Shown here one piece after another: positions 6,624 to 14,165 of a stretch of 64,000 nt of DNA. The stretch is taken from the IMG/VR virus record IMGVR_UViG_3300034071_001414, positions 1-64,000 of that record; one strand, given 5' to 3'. The notes beneath the pieces were generated by a model. It was not told the origin of the DNA. It did no database searches and was given only the letters and a program-made list of their open reading frames with translations. How positions within the stretch are numbered: the stretch's first letter is position 1; each line of letters starts with the position of its first letter. A program made the position numbers and the translations under genes. The DNA is from a virus.

Positions 6624-6850
6624 CCTGGAAAGAATACTGGCAGATGACAAAATGGGAATGGTTTATTGAGGGTTTCCGCAATATTGAGTATATCATTGAT
6701 TGTCGTGTTACTATGAATCATTTTGGATATGATGACTTCTGGGAGGCACTTTCTTGGGGTTGGTGTTGCGAATACATCTATCCTTATGATGATCCATACA
6801 ATCCATACATATCAAAAGAACGCAAACTACGATTGGGAAGATGGTCTTAA
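6620..6850 (+). CDS. tryptophan-rich hypothetical protein (76 aa)
   Basis: The middle reads FGYDDFWEALSWGWCCEYIY, matching the pattern in the flanking aromatic-rich genes (compare FWSSLNGGWLDMNYQW in the next protein). This suggests local tandem duplication and divergence. It ends in a basic tail. Function unknown. Confidence 0.6.
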   Translation: MTWKEYWQMTKWEWFIEGFRNIEYIIDCRVTMNHFGYDDFWEALSWGWCCEYIYPYDDPYNPYISKERKLRLGRWS

Positions 6851-7185
6851 TAAACAAATTGATAATCTCCAATAGATTTCTCCGTTATCGTCCCATATGG
6901 TGGTGGTATAGGTTGATTTCTCACGAAGGATTTAGATTTGATGATTACCATATTTGGGGAGAGTTTTGGAGTTCTCTGAATGGTGGATGGTTGGATATGA
7001 ACTATCAGTGGGAGTTTGAAAAGTTCTGGGGTAAGGGAGCAAAACCTGAGCGTATTGTACTTCCTGCAAAGGACTTTGATGCTCTTGTAGAACGATTGAA
7101 TCAACCACCAGACCCTAAAGTAGTGGAAAGATTGAAAGAGATTATGTCCAAAAAAGCACCTTGGGATGATGACAGAGAAATCTAA
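6841..7185 (+). CDS. Trp-rich protein with a DUF1778-like C-terminal segment (114 aa)
   Basis: The N-terminal half is aromatic (RPIWWWYRLISHEGF, FWSSLNGGWLDMNYQW). The C-terminal segment, about residues 76-110 (LPAKDFDALVERLNQPPDP then KVVERLKEIMSKKAPWD), resembles the toxin-binding tail of DUF1778/TacA antitoxins. No DNA-binding ribbon-helix-helix domain is seen, and the match is by eye only. It could mimic an antitoxin or simply share a helical motif. Confidence 0.6.
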   Translation: MVLINKLIISNRFLRYRPIWWWYRLISHEGFRFDDYHIWGEFWSSLNGGWLDMNYQWEFEKFWGKGAKPERIVLPAKDFDALVERLNQPPDPKVVERLKEIMSKKAPWDDDREI

Positions 7186-7342
7186 AATCTTTTATAACAT
7201 CTGGTGTTGTGCATATCAGCGCCGATATTTGTATAGGGGGACACCAAGAGAACAGAGAGAGCATAGCACAATTCGTATGTGCCTAGATATGAAAGACGTT
7301 AAGTTCTACCAGTTTGATAAGGAGAAACCGCGATATGTTTAG
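7169..7342 (+). CDS. small basic hypothetical protein (57 aa)
   Basis: Two adjacent ATGs (7166, 7169) can start it; both lie in the tail of the preceding gene. The sequence is aromatic and basic (IFYNIWCCAYQRRYLYRG) with a charged C-terminus. Its stop overlaps the next start. Unknown function. Confidence 0.5.
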   Translation: MTEKSKIFYNIWCCAYQRRYLYRGTPREQREHSTIRMCLDMKDVKFYQFDKEKPRYV

Positions 7343-7733
7343 CAAGCCACTTCTGGGAACAAATGCAAAGAAAACCAAACTGTCTTGGTTTGAATACATT
7401 TGGCACTCCTGTATCATTCAGGGGTGGTATAATTGTTGGTATGCTTTCAAGAATTGGGGAGACTTGATGGGAGACAACTATCAAGAGTATGCTCTTCTTG
7501 TATCTGATGATCCATTGGAACAGTGTATTCTTTACTTCTGGGATAGTTTGGAAGATGAGATTTATCCCAAACATTTCTTAGAAAGTTTACTTCAAATGGT
7601 TGATGATATTGAAACTGGTAAAGAAAAAGTAGTCCCACTTGATAAGGATTTCTTTGATAGAATGAAAGAACTTGTTAGGGATATTGAAGTAGATCTTGAC
7701 GAAAAGTTAGAGGAAGACGATGGGACTTTATGA
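7335..7733 (+). CDS. aromatic-rich acidic-tailed protein (132 aa)
   Basis: I chose the ATG at 7335 rather than the TTG at 7314. The N-terminal half (WFEYIWHSCIIQGWYNCWYA, then KNWGDLMGDNYQEYALLV) follows the local Trp-rich pattern. The C-terminal half has PLDKDFFDRMKELVRDIEV, comparable in layout to the LPAKDFDALVERL segment two genes upstream, then a run of acidic residues. It may be a diverged paralogue of the 6841 gene. Confidence 0.6.
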   Translation: MFSKPLLGTNAKKTKLSWFEYIWHSCIIQGWYNCWYAFKNWGDLMGDNYQEYALLVSDDPLEQCILYFWDSLEDEIYPKHFLESLLQMVDDIETGKEKVVPLDKDFFDRMKELVRDIEVDLDEKLEEDDGTL

Positions 7734-8100
7734 TGAAATTCGTTCTTCTTATGACCTGGGAGAACAATTTACCAATGTAGAAATGCAAACCAAAGGCCTT
7801 GCTTGTGCAATGTGTCGTTATTGGATTTCTCCTGATGGTTCTTTGTATGAAATAACCCATAGGGAAACTCATACATTTGAAACTATTGAAGAGGACGATG
7901 AACGTTATGATCCCAAAAAGTTATTCTTGAATTTTGAGTGGATTCCAACAGGAAAACATGGTAAAGTAGAGCCGTGCTATATTACTGATTATGTTGAGGT
8001 TTATCCTACAACTGGCCAGTGGGAGGATTGGCCTCGATTGAAATTACACTTCAAACTTGGAAAACTTATTGATTATGAAGACATCACAGGACAACATTGA
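7720..8100 (+). CDS. hypothetical protein (126 aa)
   Basis: Starts MGLYDEIRSSYDLGEQFTNV, a beginning I associate with small conserved cyanophage proteins. A Cys pair (ACAMCRYW, residues 29-36) and beta-rich segments with acidic loops follow. No enzyme motif is seen. It overlaps genes on both sides, consistent with one operon. Confidence 0.7.
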   Translation: MGLYDEIRSSYDLGEQFTNVEMQTKGLACAMCRYWISPDGSLYEITHRETHTFETIEEDDERYDPKKLFLNFEWIPTGKHGKVEPCYITDYVEVYPTTGQWEDWPRLKLHFKLGKLIDYEDITGQH

Positions 8101-8401
8101 ACTATTTCCTTATGAGTCTTTTGGTGTAAGACTAGAACACATAAATGAAAAAAGAGTCTGTTGGTTTAAGGATGATTATGACTTGCAAAAATATCTAGAA
8201 AGATATAAACTGGACAAGAGAACTATTAAGATTGATTATCGTGATGGACAACCCACTCAACCCAGTAAAAAACACAAGAGAGATTTGGAGCAAAAACCTG
8301 AACCAAAAAGTAACAGAGGTTCAGGTACAAGTAAAGGACGAACCACCCGCTTGGATTCCTCTTCAAACTCTGCTGGCGCTACAAAACGCAAGAAAAAATG
8401 A
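8075..8401 (+). CDS. hypothetical protein with basic low-complexity tail (108 aa)
   Basis: I place the start at the ATG at 8075; a TTG at 8057 is less likely. The first 60 residues (ESFGVRLEHINEKRVCWFKD, then DLQKYLERYKLDKRTIKIDY) look like a compact conserved phage domain. The last 45 are Lys/Arg/Ser-rich and disordered, ending KRKKK, suggesting nucleic-acid binding. Confidence 0.65.
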   Translation: MKTSQDNIELFPYESFGVRLEHINEKRVCWFKDDYDLQKYLERYKLDKRTIKIDYRDGQPTQPSKKHKRDLEQKPEPKSNRGSGTSKGRTTRLDSSSNSAGATKRKKK

Positions 8402-8559
8402 CATCTAAAACTAATTTAATCTTTGCTCTCATGCAAATTGATAATCTCACAAGTCTTCTAGAGGGGAATGAGTACCAAGACTTTCTGTATAGCAAACTGA
8501 TCTCTGCGAGAATAGAATTACAAAGACAATTAAATCATTATGGAACAACAACTAATTGA
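8398..8559 (+). CDS. small helical protein (53 aa)
   Basis: ATGA overlap with the upstream stop. Two helices are likely (LIFALMQIDNLTSLLEG and YSKLISARIELQRQLNHY). Similar small helical proteins are common in T4-like cyanophages. Function unknown. Confidence 0.6.
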   Translation: MTSKTNLIFALMQIDNLTSLLEGNEYQDFLYSKLISARIELQRQLNHYGTTTN

Positions 8560-8755
8560 TGAAGCATTTTATGTGGAAGAAAAAAAATATGGATTGTGGC
8601 AATCACATTATCCTGACGGTAAAGGTATTATCACTTCACTGACTGAAGAAGAATGCGTGAGAGCAACACGTTGGTATTTAAAACAAAAACAAGAGGGTGC
8701 ATTTGACAACGCATCCGAAAAAACTTACGATTCATTTGTTGGAGGAAAACTTTAA
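8540..8755 (+). CDS. conserved-type small phage protein (71 aa)
   Basis: It overlaps the preceding gene by 20 bases in another frame. The segment LTEEECVRATRWYLKQKQEG (residues about 33-52) is a charged amphipathic helix followed by a Lys-ended tail. I regard it as a typical cyanophage small protein, but without a role. Confidence 0.6.
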   Translation: MEQQLIDEAFYVEEKKYGLWQSHYPDGKGIITSLTEEECVRATRWYLKQKQEGAFDNASEKTYDSFVGGKL

Positions 8756-8934
8756 TGACACTACGCACTTTTACTGACAAAAATGGAAATGTTTGGAATT
8801 GGGAAGAATCTGCAGCAACTGTAGAAGCACTTAAAAACTTTCATGCAGGAAATTATGAGGGACCTCTATATGCTCCACACCCAGATTTGAATAATGAAAA
8901 TAAAACTAACACCCAATCAACAGATGTGGGCTAA
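8755..8934 (+). CDS. small hypothetical protein (59 aa)
   Basis: The ATG shares the last base of the previous TAA. The product begins MTLRTFTDKNGNVWNWEESA and ends in an Asn/Thr-rich tail. The next gene begins inside it in another frame. Unknown. Confidence 0.5.
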   Translation: MTLRTFTDKNGNVWNWEESAATVEALKNFHAGNYEGPLYAPHPDLNNENKTNTQSTDVG

Positions 8935-9067
8935 TATCTTTCAGTGTGCTGTTGAAAGGTCTAATCTTTATTTTCAAGATAAAGACCTTGATAGACATGC
9001 AAGAGAGCATACAACTGTTGTATTAGCACTTCAAAAAGGAGAGCAATTTTGGAAAGAACTACTCTAG
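8894..9067 (+). CDS. small hypothetical protein (57 aa)
   Basis: Starts 41 bases inside the previous gene. The protein is helical and charged (QMWANIFQCAVERSNLYFQD), with C-terminal VLALQKGEQFWKELL. A good AAAAGGAGAG Shine-Dalgarno for the next gene lies within its 3' end. Confidence 0.5.
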   Translation: MKIKLTPNQQMWANIFQCAVERSNLYFQDKDLDRHAREHTTVVLALQKGEQFWKELL

Positions 9068-9228
9068 AATATCCATATCATGTTCTTGATAAAACTACTC
9101 CTTGGTATGAGTGGTTATGTTATTGTGAAGTGTGCCATCAACTAAATGCTCCAAGACAACCATCTCTGGGGCGTTTTATGTCATATAGACGTTACTTAAA
9201 ATCTGTTGGACTTCTTGATAATGATTAG
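9049..9228 (+). CDS. hypothetical protein with TTG start (59 aa)
   Basis: No ATG is available near the 5' end. A TTG at 9049 sits about seven bases after AGGAG, an unusually strong ribosome-binding site for this region, so I infer a TTG start. The product has CYCEVCHQLNAPRQPSLGRF, a possible metal-binding CxCxxCH followed by a basic stretch. Its stop overlaps the next ATG region. Confidence 0.5.
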   Translation: MERTTLEYPYHVLDKTTPWYEWLCYCEVCHQLNAPRQPSLGRFMSYRRYLKSVGLLDND

Positions 9229-9448
9229 AAATTTTATTGAATGGTTTATTTCTCCCTCGGAAAAATTTGCAATTGAAGATGACGATGTTTATTCAAAATT
9301 GGTTGAATTGCAAGAACGTATTGAAATTCTTGAAGCAGAAAATATAGAGACAAGTAACTGTCTTTATGAACTTTCTAATTCTATCGATGCAGTTGATACT
9401 CGTATAGATATTCTAACTCTTGAAAAATGGAAAGATGGGAATGTATGA
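9221..9448 (+). CDS. coiled-coil protein (75 aa)
   Basis: I use the ATG at 9221. After a hydrophobic start (MIRNFIEWFISP) residues about 23-65 form a clear heptad coiled coil (LVELQERIEILEAENIETS and onward). It probably forms a dimer or trimer and may touch the membrane through its N-terminus. Role unknown. Confidence 0.6.
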   Translation: MIRNFIEWFISPSEKFAIEDDDVYSKLVELQERIEILEAENIETSNCLYELSNSIDAVDTRIDILTLEKWKDGNV

Positions 9449-9620
9449 ATTAGACTCATTTGAAACTGCTCTTGCACATTTTGGAACAAGAGTGGACATT
9501 ATCATAGCGATGGAAATGGGAGGCAAATTAGATGCTGACGCTGCTTACAAAAATATTAAAATGGAACTTAAAGAACTCAAGCGAGTTCGAAAGTCCATCA
9601 AGAAAGATAAGGATTTGTGA
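9435..9620 (+). CDS. conserved-type small phage protein (61 aa)
   Basis: Starts at ATG 9435 or 9441; the family form appears to begin MYELDSFETALAHFGTRVD. The C-terminal half is a Lys/Glu helix (KMELKELKRVRKSIKKDK). It is similar in style to widespread cyanophage small proteins of unknown function. It overlaps the coiled-coil gene. Confidence 0.65.
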   Translation: MGMYELDSFETALAHFGTRVDIIIAMEMGGKLDADAAYKNIKMELKELKRVRKSIKKDKDL

Positions 9621-9735
9621 TAAATGTGGAGTGAAAAAACCACTTGACAAAGACCACTATCAGGTTGTAAAATACTTCCGTGATGGTTTCTCCTATTATT
9701 GTCACGATTGTTCTAAACCTAAACCCAGAGATTGA
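9532..9735 (+). CDS. zinc-ribbon protein, start uncertain
   Basis: The informative part is residues 26 onward of this frame: ICDKCGVKKPLDKDHYQ, then GFSYYCHDCSKPKPRD, a two-CxxC treble-clef or zinc-ribbon layout like the knuckle of phage HNH or endonuclease VII-type proteins but without their catalytic part. The only ATG (9532) lies deep in the preceding gene; a non-ATG start near 9607 would give a 42-residue domain. Confidence 0.5.
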   Translation: MLTLLTKILKWNLKNSSEFESPSRKIRICDKCGVKKPLDKDHYQVVKYFRDGFSYYCHDCSKPKPRD

Positions 9736-9737
9736 TT

Positions 9738-10259
9738 ATGAACTTTGATTATAAAAAGTATTCGCTTGAAAATCTTGAGAATTGGATTCACGACGCAATC
9801 TCTTGTAGTGAAGCATCGCCGCAAGAGATTTATGATGTAATTAAAGGTGTGGTGGATGAAAACTATTACATTCATAAACTACATGCAAGTCGTTGTTATG
9901 AACTTCTTGCTCTTTTGAACGGTAATGGTAAAGGGCATATTCAAGCATATGATGACTATTTGAAGTCAGAAAATAAACTTGAATGTGATAAAGATGACCC
10001 ATCACCTGAATGTAAAAATGCTTGGGCAGATTTTTGGGAAGACGAACCTTATTCACTTCATGTGAGTGAAGATGGTGACATTTATCCAGTAAAAGATAAA
10101 GTTGTAAAGTGGCAACTTCCTGTAGAAGTTGATGGATCGAGTGGTGAATATTTCGTCACTTTCCCCGATGATCTTCTGGGAGCAGTAAATCTAAAAGAAG
10201 GTGACCAAGTAGAGTGGGTGGAACAAGGTGATGGTTCATACCTTTTGCGTAAAGTATGA
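9738..10259 (+). CDS. hypothetical protein with AbrB-like C-terminal domain (173 aa)
   Basis: The ATG at 9738 follows the upstream stop by two bases. The first 90 residues are helical (SLENLENWIHDAISCSEASP, YELLALLNGN). The last 40, with VTFPDDLLGAVNLKEGDQVE then WVEQGDGSYLLRKV, match the swapped-hairpin SpoVT/AbrB pattern of small transcription factors and antitoxins. It may bind DNA through that domain. Similar proteins are common in T4-like cyanophages. Confidence 0.7.
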   Translation: MNFDYKKYSLENLENWIHDAISCSEASPQEIYDVIKGVVDENYYIHKLHASRCYELLALLNGNGKGHIQAYDDYLKSENKLECDKDDPSPECKNAWADFWEDEPYSLHVSEDGDIYPVKDKVVKWQLPVEVDGSSGEYFVTFPDDLLGAVNLKEGDQVEWVEQGDGSYLLRKV

Positions 10260-10450
10260 TTGATTTTTTAGTTTGTGGATATAACATATTTTGCCATCTT
10301 GGCAATATTAATGATAATATGGTAAAATCTAAGTATCCACAAGATGTTGTTCAACTCTGTACTTACTTTGAGGAACAAAAAACACAATTACCAGATTATT
10401 GTTTTTATAAATCATCAATCAAACCACCAAGACATAGGAATGAATACTAA
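10256..10450 (+). CDS. small hypothetical protein (64 aa)
   Basis: ATGA overlap with the upstream stop and a one-base overlap with the next ATG. The product begins hydrophobic (MIDFLVCGYNIFCHLG) and ends basic and Pro-rich. No family recognised; position supports it more than sequence does. Confidence 0.5.
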   Translation: MIDFLVCGYNIFCHLGNINDNMVKSKYPQDVVQLCTYFEEQKTQLPDYCFYKSSIKPPRHRNEY

Positions 10451-10674
10451 TGGCACTTTCTAAACAAACACTTGACAACTTATTGGAAGCAGAATCACAT
10501 CTTCGTGCTGCGATTAAGTCTGCTGCCACAAATGAAAAACCATTAGTAGTTAAACAACTGTCACAACTTCTTCTTGATATTGAACAATGTAAGAAGTTTG
10601 AGGAGATTATGGATATGCTAGAAGATAGGAAACCTGGAAGTCGTGGTAACTTTGGTCCCTTCTTTAATGATTAA
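10450..10674 (+). CDS. conserved-type helical protein (74 aa)
   Basis: Starts TAATGG with a one-base overlap. Residues 5-60 are helical (LDNLLEAESHLRAAIKSAAT, LSQLLLDIEQCKKFEEIMDM), with a short glycine-rich tail ending GPFFND. It looks like a small helical-bundle phage protein. Role unknown. Confidence 0.65.
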   Translation: MALSKQTLDNLLEAESHLRAAIKSAATNEKPLVVKQLSQLLLDIEQCKKFEEIMDMLEDRKPGSRGNFGPFFND

Positions 10675-10762
10675 GAAGTGTAAAGCAATTCCAAAGACAT
10701 TCTTAAGAAGTCTTCACTTTGATAGATAAGATGTTAGGATAGCAACACAATAATTGTGAATT

Positions 10763-10927
10763 ATGACTCTTTCATCGGGAAAACAAAATAAACTTAGTGA
10801 CGAAGAATGGAAAGAAATGGTAGCACTCAAAAATGCTATCAATGAAAGACCTGAGACAGTAATTCCTGAGAAGATGGAACAGTTTACTGAGTATCTTGTA
10901 AGAAGTATTAAGGAGATGGGCGGTTGA
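10763..10927 (+). CDS. small helical protein (54 aa)
   Basis: An 88-base gap precedes it, in which I see no clear promoter. The product is charged and helical (LSDEEWKEMVALKNAINERP), ending EYLVRSIKEMGG. It is followed directly by a strong terminator. Confidence 0.55.
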   Translation: MTLSSGKQNKLSDEEWKEMVALKNAINERPETVIPEKMEQFTEYLVRSIKEMGG

Positions 10928-10939
10928 TAAACTGTCACA

Positions 10940-10965
10940 AGGATGCTTGACTAGCATCCTTTTTT
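10940..10965 (+). terminator. intrinsic terminator
   Basis: AGGATGCT pairs with AGCATCCT around a TGAC/TGACT loop, followed by a run of T. It closes the first gene array. Its loop carries the -35 of the next promoter. Confidence 0.85.
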
Positions 10966-10975
10966 CATATATAAT
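10947..10975 (+). promoter_or_regulatory. sigma70-like promoter inside terminator
   Basis: TTGACT (10947-10952), 17 bases, TATAAT (10970-10975). The -35 starts at the last base of the left terminator arm, the spacer contains the right arm and the T-run. It drives the secreted-protein gene at 10998. Confidence 0.8.
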
Positions 10976-10997
10976 CTCTTAAGAATCAAAAAAATCA

Positions 10998-11405
10998 ATG
11001 TCTATCAAAGCAGTTTTACTTGCTAGTTTGATTGTAGCACCTATTCCTGCTTTTTCTCAACAAACAAATATCTATTCAGTTTGCACTAATTATCAAGAAA
11101 ACTACACTCCTGGATATTATGACCAATATGGCAATTATGTACAAGGGAGAGTAAATACTGAAAGATATAATGTTGAGTGTGGAACTGGTACATATTATCG
11201 ACCAAATGGTGGGGTACTATATCAGTCTCCAGTAAATACTCCTGTTCAACAACCTGGAAGATATTGTTCTCCCGCAAGAACAACTCTTGGTGGTCTTTTG
11301 GGGGGAGGAATTGCTGCTGCAGTATCTAAGAAAAATTCTTGGAGTTGGGCAATTCCTTTAGGTGCAGTTCTTGGAACTGGTGCTGCACAAGTAGGTTGTT
11401 ATTGA
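10998..11405 (+). CDS. exported glycine-zipper protein (135 aa)
   Basis: A Sec-type signal peptide is clear: MSIKAVLLASLIVAPIPAFS with likely cleavage after AFS. The mature part is Tyr/Asn/Gln/Pro-rich with four cysteines, and residues about 96-133 (TTLGGLLGGGIAAAVSKK, then GAVLGTGAAQVGCY) are a Gly/Ala zipper that could insert in a membrane. It is probably exported to the host periplasm or outer membrane, perhaps for envelope modification or superinfection exclusion. That role is inference. Confidence 0.75.
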   Translation: MSIKAVLLASLIVAPIPAFSQQTNIYSVCTNYQENYTPGYYDQYGNYVQGRVNTERYNVECGTGTYYRPNGGVLYQSPVNTPVQQPGRYCSPARTTLGGLLGGGIAAAVSKKNSWSWAIPLGAVLGTGAAQVGCY

Positions 11406-11408
11406 TAG

Positions 11409-11437
11409 TTGACAATTTTATTTTTTTAGTTTATACT
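11409..11437 (+). promoter_or_regulatory. consensus sigma70 promoter
   Basis: TTGACA (11409-11414), exactly 17 bases, TATACT (11432-11437). One of the best matches to a bacterial housekeeping promoter in the window. It drives the 460-aa gene and, through overlap, the methyltransferase. Confidence 0.8.
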
Positions 11438-11503
11438 AAATATGCTCTGATAAAGCAAACCATTACACGCTTTATCACTCCAAACCATTATTCGGAGCAA
11501 ATT

Positions 11504-12886
11504 ATGACTACTTATGCTTTTACCCAGGTTAAAACTTGGCAGGAAAAACTTATTGACAAAGTTCTAAAATCTGATAAAAAATCTTTTAGGACTTCTCTTA
11601 AAGTTCGTGGAGAACTTATTGTTCGCAAAGGAAATCGGTGGACAAAAAATACGAACCCAGTTACTATGCAACGCCTTTCAGAAGAAAGGGCCCTGACTGA
11701 TGTATTAAAAGCATACTATTTTAAGAAGAATCCAGATACTGGGAGGTGTCGTGGATATGATACTATTGCTGCAAATCGGGGAAATACTTTAATTGTTACC
11801 ACAAAGGATATTGTAGATATTTTTGGTACTCTAATTCCAGCATATAGTATTCTTCAGTTGGATGGAAACACTAATATTGTCGCACAATGTCAACTCTTGA
11901 ATGGGGATGTGAAAATTCCAAATGATTATACTTTGGATGACTTTGTAGCACCTGAAGATGAAGTTTTGGACTTTGATGTTATCCTTGTATCAACTCAAGC
12001 ACAGTTGAACTTCTACTACGATACGATTGATAACACCACAAGTGCAAAATCTAAAGATGATAATTATTCATCTTGTCTTGTGGGTCATGGTCTTTTGAAC
12101 TATGAAACTGGAGAAACGAATCTTATTGATTGGACCGTAAAGGATATGGATCGCCCCCTCTCCTATTTGAGTGGTGTAACGATTCCCAAAGACATTCCAA
12201 GTATGAATTTTATCGTCACTGACTATCTTTCCACTATAAAAAATGTCAGAGAAGAAACTACTCCTATTATTAACAATGGTGGAAGTAATAAAGCAATTTG
12301 GAAAGCATTCTGCCTTGATATTACACAACTTGAATCGTGCGGAAAGTTTCCAGAAATGCAAGTTGTTTCTTTTCTTGACAACATTGGTAAGCAAATTAAA
12401 ATTGCTTCTGATTGTAATGTAGAAGAATATTGGAATAATAGGTTTTTTAGTGTCAAGAAATCAAAAGGTTTTTCTAAAATTGACACAAAACTTGATTCAT
12501 TCAAGAAGTTTGTTTGTTCTCCAAAGTCAAGTTGGACTCAACTATATTTCACTGCGGAAGATTGGATTCTTTGGGAACTTTTTTCTGTGAATAGGGATGA
12601 TGTAAGAGATGTTCAAGATCACCGTCTTTATGGTCACGGAGGTTCCGATATTCTTGGTGGGAAAGATAGGGCAGATTCTGCACATCAGGCACTTAATTAC
12701 TTGAGAATTATGCTTTTGTTTGGAATTTCTATTAACTTTAGTCGTCGTTTTAGTGCTATTGAAGCATTTGAATGGGCAGCAGAAAATATTGCTATAAAAT
12801 GTGCTGCTATTGACCAAATTGATCGTCTTGACATTCTTTCTGATAAGAAAGTAAAGTTGGCACTAAAGTCTTACATTTACTCTTGA
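11504..12886 (+). CDS. unrecognised 460-aa protein upstream of Dam
   Basis: I use the ATG at 11504 (about 60 bases after the predicted transcription start, with CGGAG upstream), not the longer frame that starts inside the preceding gene. The first 70 residues are basic (KVLKSDKKSFRTSLKVRGEL). A central part is Asp/Thr/Asn-rich with LVGHGLLNYETGETNLIDW, and the last 60 are helical (SAIEAFEWAAENIAIKCAAI). I find no nuclease, ATPase or membrane motif. Its stop overlaps the Dam start (TGATG), so the two proteins are co-translated and may work together. Confidence 0.75.
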   Translation: MTTYAFTQVKTWQEKLIDKVLKSDKKSFRTSLKVRGELIVRKGNRWTKNTNPVTMQRLSEERALTDVLKAYYFKKNPDTGRCRGYDTIAANRGNTLIVTTKDIVDIFGTLIPAYSILQLDGNTNIVAQCQLLNGDVKIPNDYTLDDFVAPEDEVLDFDVILVSTQAQLNFYYDTIDNTTSAKSKDDNYSSCLVGHGLLNYETGETNLIDWTVKDMDRPLSYLSGVTIPKDIPSMNFIVTDYLSTIKNVREETTPIINNGGSNKAIWKAFCLDITQLESCGKFPEMQVVSFLDNIGKQIKIASDCNVEEYWNNRFFSVKKSKGFSKIDTKLDSFKKFVCSPKSSWTQLYFTAEDWILWELFSVNRDDVRDVQDHRLYGHGGSDILGGKDRADSAHQALNYLRIMLLFGISINFSRRFSAIEAFEWAAENIAIKCAAIDQIDRLDILSDKKVKLALKSYIYS

Positions 12887-13704
12887 TGAATCGCACATTT
12901 CTTAAGTGGGCAGGAAACAAAACAAGGGTCCTGCCCCATCTTATTCCACATATCGGTTATCCAAAACGATATTGTGAACCATTTAGTGGCAGTCTATCTG
13001 TTGCACTAAACACATCAGCAGAGCAATACATTCTGAATGATATCAATAAAGATTTGGTTGCAATCTATCTGAACTTGGTGAATCCAAATGATGATAGTTT
13101 TATTAAATATTGTGAAGAACTGTTTATTCCCGAAAACAATACAAAAGAAGCATATCTAGAGTTTAGGGAATACTTCAATAAATGCGCAAATAGCATAGAG
13201 AGAGCAAGACTGTTTATCTACTTAAATCGTCATTGCTTTAATGGGTTATCACGATATAATAGTAAAGGAATGTTTAATGTTCCCTTTGGTAAGTATGATA
13301 AACCATCGTGCCCATCAGAGGAAATGTGGAACTTCCGTATGTTCTTCTTATCAAAGAAACTTGTGAGATTTACATCACTTTCCTTTGAAGATTCATCTCT
13401 TTATGATGAACTTGAAGCAGGTGATACTGTCTATATGGACCCACCCTATGTTCCTGCCTCTGATACTGCAAACTTTACAAGTTATGCAACAGAAGGATTT
13501 ACTCATCAGCAGCAAGTTCAATTAGTAGAATTGGCAGAATCTCTTGCATCCAGAGGTATTAAAGTAATCGTATCAAATCATAATGTTCCAATCACACAGG
13601 AACTTTATAAAAATGCAACGATATATCCGATTCAAGTGACTAGAACTATTGCTGCCAAGGGTGGAAGTAGAAAGAAAGCAAATGAACTTATTGCTGTTTA
13701 CTAA
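12886..13704 (+). CDS. dam: Dam-type DNA adenine-N6 methyltransferase (272 aa)
   Basis: A D12-class methyltransferase. FLKWAGNK at residues 5-12 is the AdoMet-binding FxGxG-type motif, EPFSGS at 31-36 follows, and the catalytic DPPY is at 185-188. HCFNGLSRYNSKGMFNVPFG at 117-136 matches the conserved region of T4 Dam and bacterial Dam. It should methylate adenine, most likely in GATC, on phage DNA, protecting it or marking promoters. T4 Dam is 259 aa. The start overlaps the upstream stop; the repeat promoter begins at the next base after the stop. Confidence 0.9.
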   Translation: MNRTFLKWAGNKTRVLPHLIPHIGYPKRYCEPFSGSLSVALNTSAEQYILNDINKDLVAIYLNLVNPNDDSFIKYCEELFIPENNTKEAYLEFREYFNKCANSIERARLFIYLNRHCFNGLSRYNSKGMFNVPFGKYDKPSCPSEEMWNFRMFFLSKKLVRFTSLSFEDSSLYDELEAGDTVYMDPPYVPASDTANFTSYATEGFTHQQQVQLVELAESLASRGIKVIVSNHNVPITQELYKNATIYPIQVTRTIAAKGGSRKKANELIAVY

Positions 13705-13738
13705 CTTGGATCCTCTAAAGTGTTCCAGTAATGTAAGC
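13705..13738 (+). promoter_or_regulatory. GATC promoter repeat, copy 1
   Basis: TTGGAT, 17-base spacer beginning CCTCTAAAGTGT, then TAATGT. It is the first of 16 copies and begins directly after the Dam stop. No start codon can be read from the element in the frame of the downstream gene, whose ATG is at 13749. Confidence 0.75.
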
Positions 13739-13748
13739 AACACTTCAA

Positions 13749-14162
13749 ATGGCAACTCGCTCACGAATCGGTCTTGAACTTGCAGACGGTTCTATTCTCT
13801 CCATCTACTGCCATTATGATGGTTATCCTGAGTTCAATGGTGCAAAACTTGTAGAAAACTTTAACTCCTACGAAAAAGCATCTGAACTGGTTGATCTTGG
13901 AGATATTTCTTGTCTTTGGACTAACGCTGGTTGGAATAATGAAACTCTCCCAGAAACTGGTCCTCTTCCTTACTCTCAGCGTGGTGATAATTGTCCTCCT
14001 CGCCTTGATGCTGACCTGTGTGAGTATCTTCTGCCTGATAATAGCGAAGAGTTTGCATATGTCTTCCGCAATGGTGAGTGGGTGTGCTATAATATGAATC
14101 AGTTTGATGATGCCAAACTGCCCGAAATTGTTGAAATCCCCTCTGCTGCTCTTGCTGTTTGA
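13749..14162 (+). CDS. conserved phage protein, MATRSRIG family (137 aa)
   Basis: The N-terminus (MATRSRIGLELADGSILSIY then CHYDGYPEFNG) is a recurrent signature of a small protein widespread in phages and some plasmids. It is soluble, acidic and beta-rich, with no catalytic residues assigned. Its ATG is 15 bases after the -10 of repeat copy 1, so the leader is very short and lacks a Shine-Dalgarno. Confidence 0.75.
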   Translation: MATRSRIGLELADGSILSIYCHYDGYPEFNGAKLVENFNSYEKASELVDLGDISCLWTNAGWNNETLPETGPLPYSQRGDNCPPRLDADLCEYLLPDNSEEFAYVFRNGEWVCYNMNQFDDAKLPEIVEIPSAALAV

Positions 14163-14165
14163 TAT

